Positions 9,244 to 18,216 of a DNA stretch of 64,000 nt are shown piece by piece. The notes below the pieces were generated by a model, which worked only from the letters and a program-made list of their open reading frames with translations, did no database searches and was not told where the DNA came from. The stretch is from Thiomicrorhabdus immobilis (GTDB lineage Bacteria > Pseudomonadota > Gammaproteobacteria > Thiomicrospirales > Thiomicrospiraceae), in NCBI RefSeq assembly GCF_021654855.1, contig NZ_AP024202.1, positions 2,046,001 to 2,110,000 on the forward strand, read 5' to 3'. How positions within the stretch are numbered: the first letter of the stretch is position 1; each line of letters opens with the position of its first letter. Position numbers and translations under genes: made by a program.

Positions 9244-9866
9244 GGTTGAACCCCAGTAATCGGTGTATTTTTATCTACCAAACCTGCCCACCAAAGTCGT
9301 AAGCGTAAACCCCAAGCGGTAGTAAAGCCCACCTCAATGAATTTGATTTCACCGTTAGGCGCAACCACAAAATCCGCAGGTACCGCTTTGGCACCAAAGG
9401 TTTTGAGCCAATGGCCTTCTAAATCGTTGACGATAAAATCCGGATTCATCTGATTCTCTTGAGCGTAGGTCAGGAGTTGTTCATCGTCTGCCGACTGAGT
9501 CGCGATATTGATCACCGCATAGTCTTCGGCAACCGATTCAATACCGCCTTTGCTCACTTGGCAAATCGGACACCAGGTTGCCCAAATATGTACCAATACC
9601 GGTTTACCTTGTTGGTTCATCGCCTGCAAATCCAAGGTCTTACCGGTGATAGATGTGACGTGCATGATTGGCGCTTGACCGTGAATCACGTCACCTTGCA
9701 TAAAAGGGCGAACTGAAAGGAACACCCCAATAAAAATGACTACCGTCAGCAGGTTTTTAAACCAATTCTTTTGCCAGATTTTAAGCGCTGGTTGAGGATG
9801 GCTTGAGGGTGAAAACGTGTTGTGATTCTCGTCTTGATTTTTGTCGTGGTTTTTGTCGTGATTCAT
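9240..9866 (-). CDS. Membrane-anchored thioredoxin-like disulfide oxidoreductase (ScsD/TlpA type)
   Basis: A 208-aa protein with one N-terminal membrane anchor (LLTVVIFIGVFLSV, about residues 38-53) and a periplasmic thioredoxin fold with the CxxC site WATWCPICQ (about residues 92-100) and a cis-proline region KAVPADFVV. This matches the protein disulfide oxidoreductase family related to ScsD, which handles periplasmic thiols and is often linked to copper stress. The N-terminus before the anchor is a low-complexity H/D/N/K run built on a repeated NHDK unit. It overlaps the SpeE-like gene by 4 bp. The divergent tpm gene lies 116 bp upstream. Confidence 0.82.
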   Translation of the reverse strand: MNHDKNHDKNQDENHNTFSPSSHPQPALKIWQKNWFKNLLTVVIFIGVFLSVRPFMQGDVIHGQAPIMHVTSITGKTLDLQAMNQQGKPVLVHIWATWCPICQVSKGGIESVAEDYAVINIATQSADDEQLLTYAQENQMNPDFIVNDLEGHWLKTFGAKAVPADFVVAPNGEIKFIEVGFTTAWGLRLRLWWAGLVDKNTPITGVQP

Positions 9867-9982
9867 TGGATTTGGTTCTTGTTTTGAGAAAGCTCAGTTC
9901 GGCATCATTGATTAAGTGAAACCCGGCTCTGTGTTAATATATGCCCCATATTATAAAGGCTTAGCTATAAAGGAATGGATTA

Positions 9983-10612
9983 ATGGAAGCAAATTTTTGG
10001 CACGATATGTGGGCCAGTGGTGTTGTGGGGTTTCACCAGGCGGATATCAATGAGTATTTGAAAAGTCATTGGCCAAAACTGCAATTAGAGGGTGATGAAA
10101 AAGTGTTGGTGCCACTGTGTGGTAAAACGCTGGATATGTTGTGGTTGGCTCAACAAGGCCATGCGGTATTAGGGATTGAATTAAGCCCTAAAGCGTTGGA
10201 GGAGTTTTTGGCAGAAAACAATTTGCAAGCCGAAGCGATTCAACAAGCCAACCATTGTGGCTACAAAATGCCGGATATGACGTTATTGTGTGGTGATTTT
10301 TTTCATTTAACCGCTGAACAGTGTCAAGATATCAAACTGGTGTACGACCGTGCCGCTTTAGTGGCGTTGCCAGAAAAAATGCGCCAAGACTATGTCTCTC
10401 ATTTACAGGCAATCTTGCCCGCCAAAACCCAGTACTTATTGGTCACCATGGAATATGACCAATCAAAAATGCCTGGGCCGCCGTTTTCGGTCAGCGAACA
10501 AGAAGTCCGTTCACTATTCGAACCGTTTGCCAAAGTCACCAAAGTAGAAGAAAAGCCGTTTAGCCGAAAAGGTGTAGACGCGTTAGAAAAGGTGTTTATC
10601 ATTAACAGCTAG
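9983..10612 (+). CDS. tpm: Thiopurine S-methyltransferase
   Basis: AdoMet-dependent methyltransferase of the TPMT family. Bacterial members methylate thiols and can methylate selenium and tellurium oxyanions. The 209-aa protein has the family start FWHDMW, the AdoMet site VLVPLCGKTLDMLWLAQQGH (about residues 42-61), the acidic strand end VLGIELSPKA and the YDRAALVALP segment. The length matches the family (about 215 aa). AGGA at 9971-9974 is well placed 8 nt before the ATG. The gene is convergent with the degenerate-receiver gene. Confidence 0.93.
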   Translation: MEANFWHDMWASGVVGFHQADINEYLKSHWPKLQLEGDEKVLVPLCGKTLDMLWLAQQGHAVLGIELSPKALEEFLAENNLQAEAIQQANHCGYKMPDMTLLCGDFFHLTAEQCQDIKLVYDRAALVALPEKMRQDYVSHLQAILPAKTQYLLVTMEYDQSKMPGPPFSVSEQEVRSLFEPFAKVTKVEEKPFSRKGVDALEKVFIINS

Positions 10613-10649
10613 GTTTTTGCTGTTTTACAAACGCAAAAAATTTAAACCC

Positions 10650-10661
10650 ACCAGGCCTGGT
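10650..10661. repeat. ACCAGGCCTGGT palindrome, convergent gap
   Basis: Perfect copy in the 91-bp gap between the converging tpm and degenerate-receiver genes; it is followed by AA. Confidence 0.9.
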
Positions 10662-10703
10662 AATATCCAAAATCTTCATTGAAATAGCGAAATACCTTAA
10701 GGC

Positions 10704-11168
10704 TCATTTCGCCAAGATTGCTGCTGGCGTCGTATCACCTCGCATCGCGTTCCAGCGGTTTAGACGCCTTAAGACCCTTAACATTTCATGCGGGGAAATA
10801 GGATTGATTAGGCAGTGGGCAAAATAACCGGCTTTCATCAAATCCGCCGAATCACTTATTTGCTGGCTCGAGCCCATCAGAATTAACGGCGCTTTTAAAA
10901 TGCTCGGATTGACCTTAACGATTTCTGCCCAAGGCTGACTTAAATTATGAGCCAAATCAGCCGAGACAAACACCGCAAAAAAGACTCGATGTGTTGAATA
11001 ACGACGCGATTCTAAATCGGCCAACATCTCTTGAGCCGTTCTCATCCAAATCACATCAACACCATAATGTTGCAAAAAAGCTTTTATTTCAGCCGCACGG
11101 GTTTTATCGGTATCACATACCGCAACCTTCTTACCCTGTAACCAAATCAGCTTTTCTTTGAACGACAT
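10704..11168 (-). CDS. Degenerate response-regulator receiver-like protein
   Basis: A 154-aa stand-alone protein with the alternating strand/helix pattern of a CheY-like receiver: KKVAVCDTD (strand 1 and acidic pocket), then FFAVFVSADL, PLILMGSSQ and HCLINPISPHEML. The usual phospho-acceptor Asp at the end of strand 3 is not at the expected place (FVSADL), and the invariant Lys-Pro after strand 5 is replaced by Asn-Pro (INP). Phosphotransfer is therefore unlikely and it is better called a pseudo-receiver. I chose the ATG at 11168 because GAGAGG lies about 6 nt upstream; a longer form would start at 11213. No partner kinase is adjacent. Confidence 0.65.
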   Translation of the reverse strand: MSFKEKLIWLQGKKVAVCDTDKTRAAEIKAFLQHYGVDVIWMRTAQEMLADLESRRYSTHRVFFAVFVSADLAHNLSQPWAEIVKVNPSILKAPLILMGSSQQISDSADLMKAGYFAHCLINPISPHEMLRVLRRLNRWNAMRGDTTPAAILAK

Positions 11169-11419
11169 GCTTATCCTCTCTGATAGCACTTTGAAACCTA
11201 AATGAGATTTCATTATCTGAAATCACAGAGTTAAAGCCAAGCAAAATCGCTTGATTGAGAGTTCGCCATAAAACTTTTATCTTGTGGCATTAAAAAAAAC
11301 AACCACTATATAGGCGATATAAAGCACAAAAAGGCTCTTTGCGAACTGTTCATAAATACAAAACTGTACTACAATGTTTCGACTAAATTTATTCCCAATA
11401 CGTATTAGGTGAACAGTAC

Positions 11420-12553
11420 ATGAGCTGCCAAGATAAACACACTTATTCTACATTCTGTCGTTCAACTAACGATGCTTTGAAAGAGCCTATGTTCTTTGGG
11501 CAAAACGTTAACGTTGCACGTTATGACCAGCAAAAATACCCGTTTTTTGAAAAATTGATTGAAAAGCAATTGAGTTTTTTCTGGCGTCCTGAAGAAGTGG
11601 ATTTATCGAGCGACCGTACCGAATACTCGGAACTCCCTGAGAACGAAAAACATATTTTCATCAGCAACCTTAAATATCAAACCTTATTGGATTCGGTGCA
11701 AGGTCGTTCACCTAACGTGGCTTTATTACCGTTGGTTTCCTTACCGGAACTTGAAACCTGGATTGAAACCTGGGCGTTTTCGGAAACCATCCACAGCCGT
11801 TCTTACACCCACATTATCCGCAATATCGTGGCTGACCCATCGTTGGTGTTTGATGATATTGTCACCAATGAAGAGATTGTAAAACGCGCTAAAAGTGTCA
11901 CTGAGTATTACGATGAACTGATTGCCCTGACCAATCACATGTACGCTAATCAAATCGACATCGCTAAAGACCATGATTTCCGTAAAAAGATTAAGACCAT
12001 GCTTTACCTGACGATCGTATCGGTTAACGTATTGGAAGCGATTCGTTTTTACGTCTCGTTCGCTTGTAGCTTCTCGTTTGCCGAACGTTCATTGATGGAA
12101 GGTAACGCTAAGGTCATCAAGTTGATTGCCCGTGATGAGGCGCTACACCTATCAGGTACTCAAAATATGATTACCATGATGGCCGATGGTAGAGACGATC
12201 CGGAAATGGCGGAGATTGCGAAAGAACAATTAGAAGCCACTTACCAAATCTTCCGCGAAGCCGCGGAACAAGAGAAGCAGTGGGCGGAGTACCTGTTTAA
12301 AAACGGCTCGATGATTGGTCTGAATGCCAGCATATTGAAAGACTATGTGGAATACATCACCAATGTTCGTCTAAAAGCGATTGGCCTTGAGCCGATTTTC
12401 GATAGTAAAAGCAACCCATTACCGTGGATGAACAACTGGTTGGTCAGTGATAACGTACAAGTCGCGCCACAGGAATCAGAAATCAGTTCATACCTGGTTG
12501 GACAAGTGGATTCAAAAGTAGGCACTGACGACTTTAGCGATTTCTCCTTATAG
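11420..12553 (+). CDS. nrdB: Class Ia ribonucleoside-diphosphate reductase, beta subunit
   Basis: Radical-generating diiron subunit of ribonucleotide reductase. The 377-aa protein matches E. coli NrdB throughout. The radical tyrosine lies in [11 protein letters not shown], the Glu/His iron ligands in [10 protein letters not shown] and [12 protein letters not shown], and the C-terminal tail that docks on NrdA is [14 protein letters not shown] at 11407-11412 precedes the ATG at 8-nt spacing. It is monocistronic, with its own 251-bp upstream region and a strong terminator after it, unlike the usual nrdAB operon. A partial NrdR-box-like stretch, CCACTATATAGG, lies near 11302. Confidence 0.97.
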   Translation: MSCQDKHTYSTFCRSTNDALKEPMFFGQNVNVARYDQQKYPFFEKLIEKQLSFFWRPEEVDLSSDRTEYSELPENEKHIFISNLKYQTLLDSVQGRSPNVALLPLVSLPELETWIETWAFSETIHSRSYTHIIRNIVADPSLVFDDIVTNEEIVKRAKSVTEYYDELIALTNHMYANQIDIAKDHDFRKKIKTMLYLTIVSVNVLEAIRFYVSFACSFSFAERSLMEGNAKVIKLIARDEALHLSGTQNMITMMADGRDDPEMAEIAKEQLEATYQIFREAAEQEKQWAEYLFKNGSMIGLNASILKDYVEYITNVRLKAIGLEPIFDSKSNPLPWMNNWLVSDNVQVAPQESEISSYLVGQVDSKVGTDDFSDFSL

Positions 12554-12576
12554 CCAACGACTGCAAATATTAAAAT

Positions 12577-12615
12577 AAAAACGGCCATTTAAGCTTATGC
12601 TAAATGGCCGTTTTT
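12577..12615 (+). terminator. Intrinsic terminator of nrdB
   Basis: A near-perfect stem, AACGGCCATTTA (ending at 12591) with TAAATGGCCGTT (starting at 12601), is flanked by A-rich and T-rich runs, so it could act in both directions. It lies 24 bp after the nrdB stop. Confidence 0.9.
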
Positions 12616-12668
12616 CATTGGTTTCAACTTGCGGTTTTCACTTCCTAACGGTCTTGAAAATGAATCCT

Positions 12669-12680
12669 AGCAGGCCTGGT
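12669..12680. repeat. Near-perfect copy (11/12) of the palindrome, AGCAGGCCTGGT
   Basis: Lies in the 212-bp convergent gap between nrdB and the Pat-like gene, just beyond the nrdB terminator; it differs from the consensus only at position 2. Confidence 0.7.
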
Positions 12681-12765
12681 AATTTTATAACCCAGCTATT
12701 TGCTTCTTTAATAAAACTTCAAACGCGTTAACGATTTAAGACTATTTAAGACCTTTTAGGGCTTT

Positions 12766-15459
12766 TTAGGCCTTATTCAGATTTAACTCTATCTCAACTA
12801 CGGTGGAGTCATCCGCCATGTTTTTAACGGTAAAGTTATGCTGCTTCACCAACTCTATCATTGAACCGTTTTCCGCTAAAACCTCCCCCATCATGATCTG
12901 CAGACCTTTTGATTTTGCATGCTGAATCAAACTCGCCAACAATGCGCTGGCCACCCCTTGATGCTGATAGTCATCACGCACCACAACCGCCATTTCACAG
13001 CTTTTACCATCTGGATTAGTGGTATAACGTGTTACGCCAATCTCAATATTTTTACCATTTTTGTCTTCCGTGGTGGCAATGAACGCCATTTCACGGTCAT
13101 AATCAATCTGAGTAAAGCGTGACAGCATCTGTGGTGACAAGGTTTGCAGGCTGTTCATAAAACGCAAATAACGGCTACGCTCCGAGAGGTTATGCACAAA
13201 ATCCAACTCCAGTTCAGCATCTTCAGGGCGGATTGGGCGCAGGGTAATCGCTAAACCACTATGGGTTTCAAGCGATTTAATCAATTCGCTGGGGTAAGGA
13301 TGGATCGCCATATGTTGATAGGGCTTGTGGTTAACAGGAGGAGCCTGCACCGTAATACGGGCATCAACGGCCATCACGCCATTCTCATCCGCAAACAGAG
13401 GATTAATGTCTAATTCAATAATCTCCGGTAGCTGCGCCACCATATCCGAAATTCTTAGCAACACACTGACAATGGCGGCATGGTCAACTTCCGGCAACCC
13501 TCTAAACGCCTTAAGCATTTTGGACACCTTAGTCTGCTTAATCATTTTTTGAGCTAAAAACTCATTTAGCGGCGGTAGCGCGACCGCATTGTCATTAATC
13601 ACCTCAACACTGGTACCCCCACTTCCAAAGGTAATTGCCGGACCAAAAACCGGGTCACGCATCACGCCAATCAACAACTCACGTACATGCGGGCGTTTAA
13701 ACATCGGTTCAACCGTCACCCCATGAATGGTGGCTTGCGGTTGCTCAGCTTGAATGCGCTTCACCATCTTGCTATATTCGCTACGCACTTCTTGAACCGT
13801 GCTTAAATTGAGCTTAACGCCCCCCACATCCGACTTATGGGTCAGGTCGGGCGAATTGATTTTTAAACTTACCGGAAACCCCAACGACTCTGCAGCAACC
13901 ATCGCTTGGCTGGGTGAGTTAACTTCTATTGCCGGTGTGATGGGCACGCCAAACGCATGCATGATGGCACGGGTTTCGGTACTGCTTAAAATACTGCGAT
14001 GTTCGCTCAATACCGTTTCAATAATCGCGCGCGCCCCCGACACATCCGATTGTTTACAACATTGGTCAGCTGGTGCGGGTGATTGCATCAATAACGCCTG
14101 GTTCTGATGGTAGGTCGAAATAAAGCTAAACGCCTCCACCGCGGATTCTGGAGTTCTAAAGGTCGGAATTTTGGCTTTACTAAACCGTTCACGCGCCTCA
14201 CTCACTAAAGACTCACCCAACCAAGCGGTGAAAATAGGCTTAGCGATGTTAGCGGCTTTGCTGTAGTCGATAATCGCTTGGGCTATTCCAGAAGGATCAC
14301 TCATCGCTTGCGGTGTTAGCAGAATCAAAGTGCCGTCAAATTGCTCATCGTTTTGCAAGACATCCAATGCTTGAACATAACGCTCAGCCGTAGCATCTCC
14401 CAAAATATCAACCGGGTTGCCATGCGACCAATGTGCGGGTAAGAACACATTGAGTTTCTGCATGCTCGATTCACTGATTTCCGGCATTTTCACACCCAGT
14501 TCAGCGGCACGGTCGGTTGCCATCACCCCAGGCCCGCCGCCATTGGTCAAAATGGCCAAACGGTTGCTCTTTATTTGGATATTATGGGATAGCGATTTCG
14601 CGGCGGCAAACAGCTGTGCAATCGATTGTGCACGCACCGCACCAGAACGTTCGATTGCGGCGCTGAATACCTCATCCCCGCCAACCAAAGCGCCCGTATG
14701 GGAAACCGCCGCTTTGGAGCCCTCTGGCATACGCCCGGACTTTAACAGCACCACGGGTTTCATTCGTGCAGCGGCTTTCAACCCACTCATAAATTGGCGA
14801 GAATTGGCTATACCTTCAATATAGAGCAAAATATTTTTGGTTTGCGGATCAAGTGCCAAAAAATCGAGGATTTCGCCAAAATCGATATCCGCCGCATCCC
14901 CGGTTGAAATAACCTGTGAAAAGCCCACTCCATTGGCTTCGGCCCAGTCTAGAACCGCGGTACAGATTGCACCCGATTGTGAAACCAGGGCGAGGTTTCC
15001 CGGAATGGCCTGGTTTTTACTGAAGGTGGCATTAAGACCAATTTCCGGACGCAAAATCCCCAAACAGTTGGGGCCGATCAGGCGCATGCCGTAGTTCCTG
15101 GCAATGGAAGTCATTTTTTGTTGCAGCACTTTGCCCGCTTTATCTTCAAAACCTGAAGATAAGATCACCGCATTGGCCACACCGCGCTCGCCACAGGCTT
15201 GGATAATGGCTGGAATACTTTTGGCTGGCGTGGCAATTACGGCAAGATCAGGGATTTCCGGAACCGACTCTATATTTGGATAACAGACTTGATTTTGTAC
15301 CCTATCATGCTTAGGATTGATAGGATAAATATCGCCTTTGAATCCCGCTTTAAGCAGATTTTGAAATGCATTACCGCCAACGGATTCCGGGCGTTCACTC
15401 GCGCCAAAAACGGCGATGCTACTCGGCTTAAACAATTTAGTCAGATAGTGTGGACCCAT
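12766..15459 (-). CDS. Pat-type protein acyltransferase (NDP-forming acyl-CoA synthetase plus GNAT)
   Basis: An 897-aa fusion with the architecture of bacterial lysine acetyltransferase Pat/PatZ (YfiQ). An NDP-forming acyl-CoA-synthetase-like region comes first: CoA-binding FGASERPESVGGNAF near residue 18, then LVSQSGAICTAVLDW, LKSGRMPEGSKAAVSHTGAL and an ATP-grasp part with PVSLKINSPDLTHKSDVGGV. A C-terminal GNAT domain follows (about 730-890; DDYQHQGVASALLASLIQHA is the acetyl-CoA loop). Such enzymes acetylate metabolic enzymes such as acetyl-CoA synthetase. Only 26 bp separate its start from the divergent HDAC-family gene, so their promoters must overlap coding sequence. It could alternatively retain acyl-CoA synthetase activity. 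Confidence 0.88.
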   Translation of the reverse strand: MGPHYLTKLFKPSSIAVFGASERPESVGGNAFQNLLKAGFKGDIYPINPKHDRVQNQVCYPNIESVPEIPDLAVIATPAKSIPAIIQACGERGVANAVILSSGFEDKAGKVLQQKMTSIARNYGMRLIGPNCLGILRPEIGLNATFSKNQAIPGNLALVSQSGAICTAVLDWAEANGVGFSQVISTGDAADIDFGEILDFLALDPQTKNILLYIEGIANSRQFMSGLKAAARMKPVVLLKSGRMPEGSKAAVSHTGALVGGDEVFSAAIERSGAVRAQSIAQLFAAAKSLSHNIQIKSNRLAILTNGGGPGVMATDRAAELGVKMPEISESSMQKLNVFLPAHWSHGNPVDILGDATAERYVQALDVLQNDEQFDGTLILLTPQAMSDPSGIAQAIIDYSKAANIAKPIFTAWLGESLVSEARERFSKAKIPTFRTPESAVEAFSFISTYHQNQALLMQSPAPADQCCKQSDVSGARAIIETVLSEHRSILSSTETRAIMHAFGVPITPAIEVNSPSQAMVAAESLGFPVSLKINSPDLTHKSDVGGVKLNLSTVQEVRSEYSKMVKRIQAEQPQATIHGVTVEPMFKRPHVRELLIGVMRDPVFGPAITFGSGGTSVEVINDNAVALPPLNEFLAQKMIKQTKVSKMLKAFRGLPEVDHAAIVSVLLRISDMVAQLPEIIELDINPLFADENGVMAVDARITVQAPPVNHKPYQHMAIHPYPSELIKSLETHSGLAITLRPIRPEDAELELDFVHNLSERSRYLRFMNSLQTLSPQMLSRFTQIDYDREMAFIATTEDKNGKNIEIGVTRYTTNPDGKSCEMAVVVRDDYQHQGVASALLASLIQHAKSKGLQIMMGEVLAENGSMIELVKQHNFTVKNMADDSTVVEIELNLNKA

Positions 15460-15485
15460 AACCAGCCTTAATCGAGAATTGATAA

Positions 15486-16409
15486 ATGAACTTGTATATT
15501 AGCAACTCTACATGTCTTTTGCATGACAATGGTTTTGCCCACCCCGAAATGGCTGAACGGCTGAATCGAATTCAAGACCAACTCATCTGTGCACAACTGT
15601 TCGATTGGTTTCATCACCATGAATCTAGAGCCGCCAGTGACGAGGAAATCGCCTTGGTTCACCACCCTAAACTTGTAGAACAGCTGGAGAGTTACCTCCC
15701 CAAAAAAGGCGTGGTTGAAATCGGTGAAGACGTCCACCTCTGCCCGGATTCAATTCTAGCGGCTCGACATGCGGTCGGTGCGGTTTTAGATGGTGTGGAT
15801 GCCGTTCATGGCGGAAAATTCAAGCGGGTATTCTGCAATGTCAGACCGCCCGGACATCATGCCGAATACGATGAACCCCAAGGATTTTGCCTGTTTAACA
15901 ATGTGGCCATTGGTGCGGCTTACGCCATTGAAAAGTACGGTTATGAAAAGGTAGCCATTGTCGATTTTGATGTTCATCACGGCAATGGCACCGAGTCTTA
16001 TGCGAGAAGACAGCCTAAGCTTTGGTTTGCCTCAAGTTTCGAGTACCCGCTATATCCGTTTACCGAACCCAAGTCAGATATTGAAAACATGGTCAAAATC
16101 CCTTTAGAGAAATATTCCAAAGGCGAGGTATTCCAGCTGGCCTGGTCCGAGATTGGCCTACCCGCACTTGCCAACTTTCAACCCGAACTGATTCTAATAT
16201 CCGCAGGATTTGATGGCCATGCCTTAGACCCTTTAGGCAACCTGTTGCTACACGAATCGGATTTTGTCTGGATTACTGCAGAAATTGGCAAGATTGCCGA
16301 TGAGTATTGCGACGGAAAAATAGTTTCCGTTCTTGAGGGCGGGTACGATTTAGGTGCGCTGAGTGTCTCAGCGCGTGAACACATTCGCACCCTTTTCGGT
16401 TTGGACTGA
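15486..16409 (+). CDS. Histone-deacetylase-family (AcuC-like) deacetylase
   Basis: A 307-aa zinc-dependent deacetylase of the HDAC superfamily. Motifs are RPPGHHAEYDEPQGFCLFNN (about residues 119-138), the zinc-binding DFDVHHGNGT (about 160-169), SAGFDGHALDPLG and LEGGYDLGAL. Bacterial members deacetylate protein lysines or small molecules such as acetylpolyamines. The start lies 26 bp from the start of the divergent Pat-like acyltransferase, putting a putative lysine acetylase and deacetylase in one locus. Whether they share substrates is inference. It converges on the anti-sigma gene. Confidence 0.9.
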   Translation: MNLYISNSTCLLHDNGFAHPEMAERLNRIQDQLICAQLFDWFHHHESRAASDEEIALVHHPKLVEQLESYLPKKGVVEIGEDVHLCPDSILAARHAVGAVLDGVDAVHGGKFKRVFCNVRPPGHHAEYDEPQGFCLFNNVAIGAAYAIEKYGYEKVAIVDFDVHHGNGTESYARRQPKLWFASSFEYPLYPFTEPKSDIENMVKIPLEKYSKGEVFQLAWSEIGLPALANFQPELILISAGFDGHALDPLGNLLLHESDFVWITAEIGKIADEYCDGKIVSVLEGGYDLGALSVSAREHIRTLFGLD

Positions 16410-16509
16410 TGTTTTAACGGTGTCACCTTGAACCATAGGATGATGAAGACACGCAGTTCGAACTATCAGCGAAGAGAGGTAGACTGCGAATCGTCACTTT
16501 TCATTAATT

Positions 16510-16521
16510 ACCAGGCCTGGT
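16510..16521. repeat. ACCAGGCCTGGT palindrome, convergent gap
   Basis: Perfect copy with TT before and AA after, giving a 16-bp palindrome. It lies between the converging HDAC-family and DUF3379-like genes. Confidence 0.9.
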
Positions 16522-16550
16522 AATGGTTCTTTCAACTAAAATCTAGTCTC

Positions 16551-17390
16551 TCAAACAAATCTTACCGCTTTGAAGAATCGAATCTGCGCCAGAGCCAACT
16601 GCTCCATCGAATTGGCAACAATGGCGACCACTCCGCCTTTAACAGGAATCAACTCGCCTTGATAGCCGCTTTTATGAAACGCCTCAATGGCCGAAACTTG
16701 CTGACCAGGTATGACGATAATGGTAATTGGCTGACCTTGCTCCTGCATTACGATATGCAACCCTTGTTGGCCTTCCACATCACACATACCCGCATAACTC
16801 ATTCCCTCTACCGGTTTGGCTAGTTGCGCCCCCACATTGGCAAACAGCTGCTGTAACTCTTGATTGCTGTTTGGCAATTTGACCGCCGTCATTAAGGTTG
16901 GATCTTCCTGGATATGTGCCAAAATGTGGTCAATCGTCGCCTCTCCCGAGAAAGCTTTGAGTGACTGCGGGGTTTGCCATAAACCTAATACAATGGCGAA
17001 TCCCAAAACACTTGCCGCCAAACCCCATTGCCAAGACCCTAAAGCTTGCGCACTAAACCAACCTCTCTCTGCGCCATTGGTTTCCGCCATTAAATCTGAG
17101 GCTTCTCCGCCACCAATCCCATCGGCAATAGCCTTCTTTTCAGCATTTTCTTCCGCTTGATGACTTTCTTGCGACTCATTGTTTTGCTGATTACTCTGAT
17201 TCAATAATAGACGTGCATGCAATCCCTCTGGCACATCCACCTCCAACACCCCTGCGATTTGTTGTTCAAACTCCCGAGCCTTTTCCAGCAACTGTTTTTT
17301 ATCTGGATTCTTTTCTATATACGCAAGGATTTCATCATCTAAGTTCTCTGGCTGAGTAAGCAATTTGCCATGGAATGTCATTTCATTCAT
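16551..17390 (-). CDS. Putative anti-sigma factor (DUF3379-like membrane protein)
   Basis: A 279-aa protein with a cytoplasmic N-terminal region (about 1-125, including LDDEILAYIEKNPDKKQLLE), a single membrane segment (LAASVLGFAIVLGLW, about 128-142) and a periplasmic C-terminal domain. Its ATG overlaps the stop of an ECF sigma gene by 4 bp, the standard sigma/anti-sigma arrangement. The layout resembles DUF3379 proteins, which I recall as regularly following such sigma genes. The periplasmic part has one cysteine near YAGMCDVEGQ. The signal sensed is unknown; the anti-sigma role is inferred from context. Confidence 0.68.
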   Translation of the reverse strand: MNEMTFHGKLLTQPENLDDEILAYIEKNPDKKQLLEKAREFEQQIAGVLEVDVPEGLHARLLLNQSNQQNNESQESHQAEENAEKKAIADGIGGGEASDLMAETNGAERGWFSAQALGSWQWGLAASVLGFAIVLGLWQTPQSLKAFSGEATIDHILAHIQEDPTLMTAVKLPNSNQELQQLFANVGAQLAKPVEGMSYAGMCDVEGQQGLHIVMQEQGQPITIIVIPGQQVSAIEAFHKSGYQGELIPVKGGVVAIVANSMEQLALAQIRFFKAVRFV

Positions 17391-17920
17391 TTTTTAGCTC
17401 CCTTCGGTTCCGGGCTGGAATTAAATGGGGTATTCTCATCGTTCATAATCAGTTTAAGTTGTTGCCTAGCTCTAAAGAGCCGCGTATTGACGGTGGCCAG
17501 CTCCAAACCCAATTCCTTGGCGATTTCTTCGCCGCTGAACCCCCACATAACCTGTAATATCAGGGGCTCTTTATACTCATCGGACAGCGTTAAAATCATA
17601 AGATGCAACTGCTCTTTTTCCAATTTCTGACTTGGCTCATTGCAATCATCGTCAGCGACTAAATTCTCATCAACTTCCAAAAATTGCGGTTGTTTTTTCT
17701 CATATAAGCGCGCATTTTCCCGCCTTAAAATCGTAATTAACCAAGCCTTGGCCGCCTTTTCATCCTTGAGTTTATCAATCGATTTCCAAGCACGGGCAAA
17801 CGTTTCTTGCACTAAATCCTCTGCTAATGGCGGCTGTTTACATAACCAATAAGCATAACGATAAAGATCGTTTGCATAAGCGGATACGAGCTGTTCGAAA
17901 AAAAACTGCTTATTCTGCAT
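17387..17920 (-). CDS. ECF-type sigma factor
   Basis: A 177-aa extracytoplasmic-function sigma factor. Region 2 is visible as DLYRYAYWLCKQPPLAEDLVQETFARAW (promoter melting and core binding), and region 4 as EPLILQVMWGFSGEEIAKEL with the helix-turn-helix LATVNTRLFRARQQL. A short acidic linker joins them; sigma regions 1 and 3 are absent. It heads a two-gene operon with the overlapping anti-sigma gene. The 296-bp upstream gap contains a small hairpin, ATTAGT/ACTAAT at 17976-17993, but I could not identify an autoregulatory ECF promoter. The regulon is unknown. Confidence 0.88.
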   Translation of the reverse strand: MQNKQFFFEQLVSAYANDLYRYAYWLCKQPPLAEDLVQETFARAWKSIDKLKDEKAAKAWLITILRRENARLYEKKQPQFLEVDENLVADDDCNEPSQKLEKEQLHLMILTLSDEYKEPLILQVMWGFSGEEIAKELGLELATVNTRLFRARQQLKLIMNDENTPFNSSPEPKGAKK

Positions 17921-18216
17921 GGAACTATCCCATTGGCCTTCGGAGCATAAAGCCTAGGTTAAAAAATCAAGGTCAGTGATTAGTAAGGCCACTAATAAAG
18001 ACCGCCATGTCGGCAAAAAATTTCAGGCTATCTAAAAAATCAAAACCTTGTTTTCAGCTATGGATTGAATTACAACAAAAGACAAATCAACCTACTCACA
18101 GCGAATGGATTGAGTGAATCGCTGACAATTTTTACGTTATTGCAACAAACACGGCAATGTTAATCCCATCAAGCCCTTTTCAAGCTCTTTAGCCAACACT
18201 TGGATTTGCCTAAATG

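Noticed and set aside
11302-11345. A full NrdR box pair before nrdB
   Set aside because: Only one half-site matches well and no second box is found at the expected distance of about 31 bp.
13799-15094. Several 85-135-codon open frames on the plus strand opposite the Pat-like gene
   Set aside because: They are antisense shadows of a well-supported 897-codon gene and show no family features.
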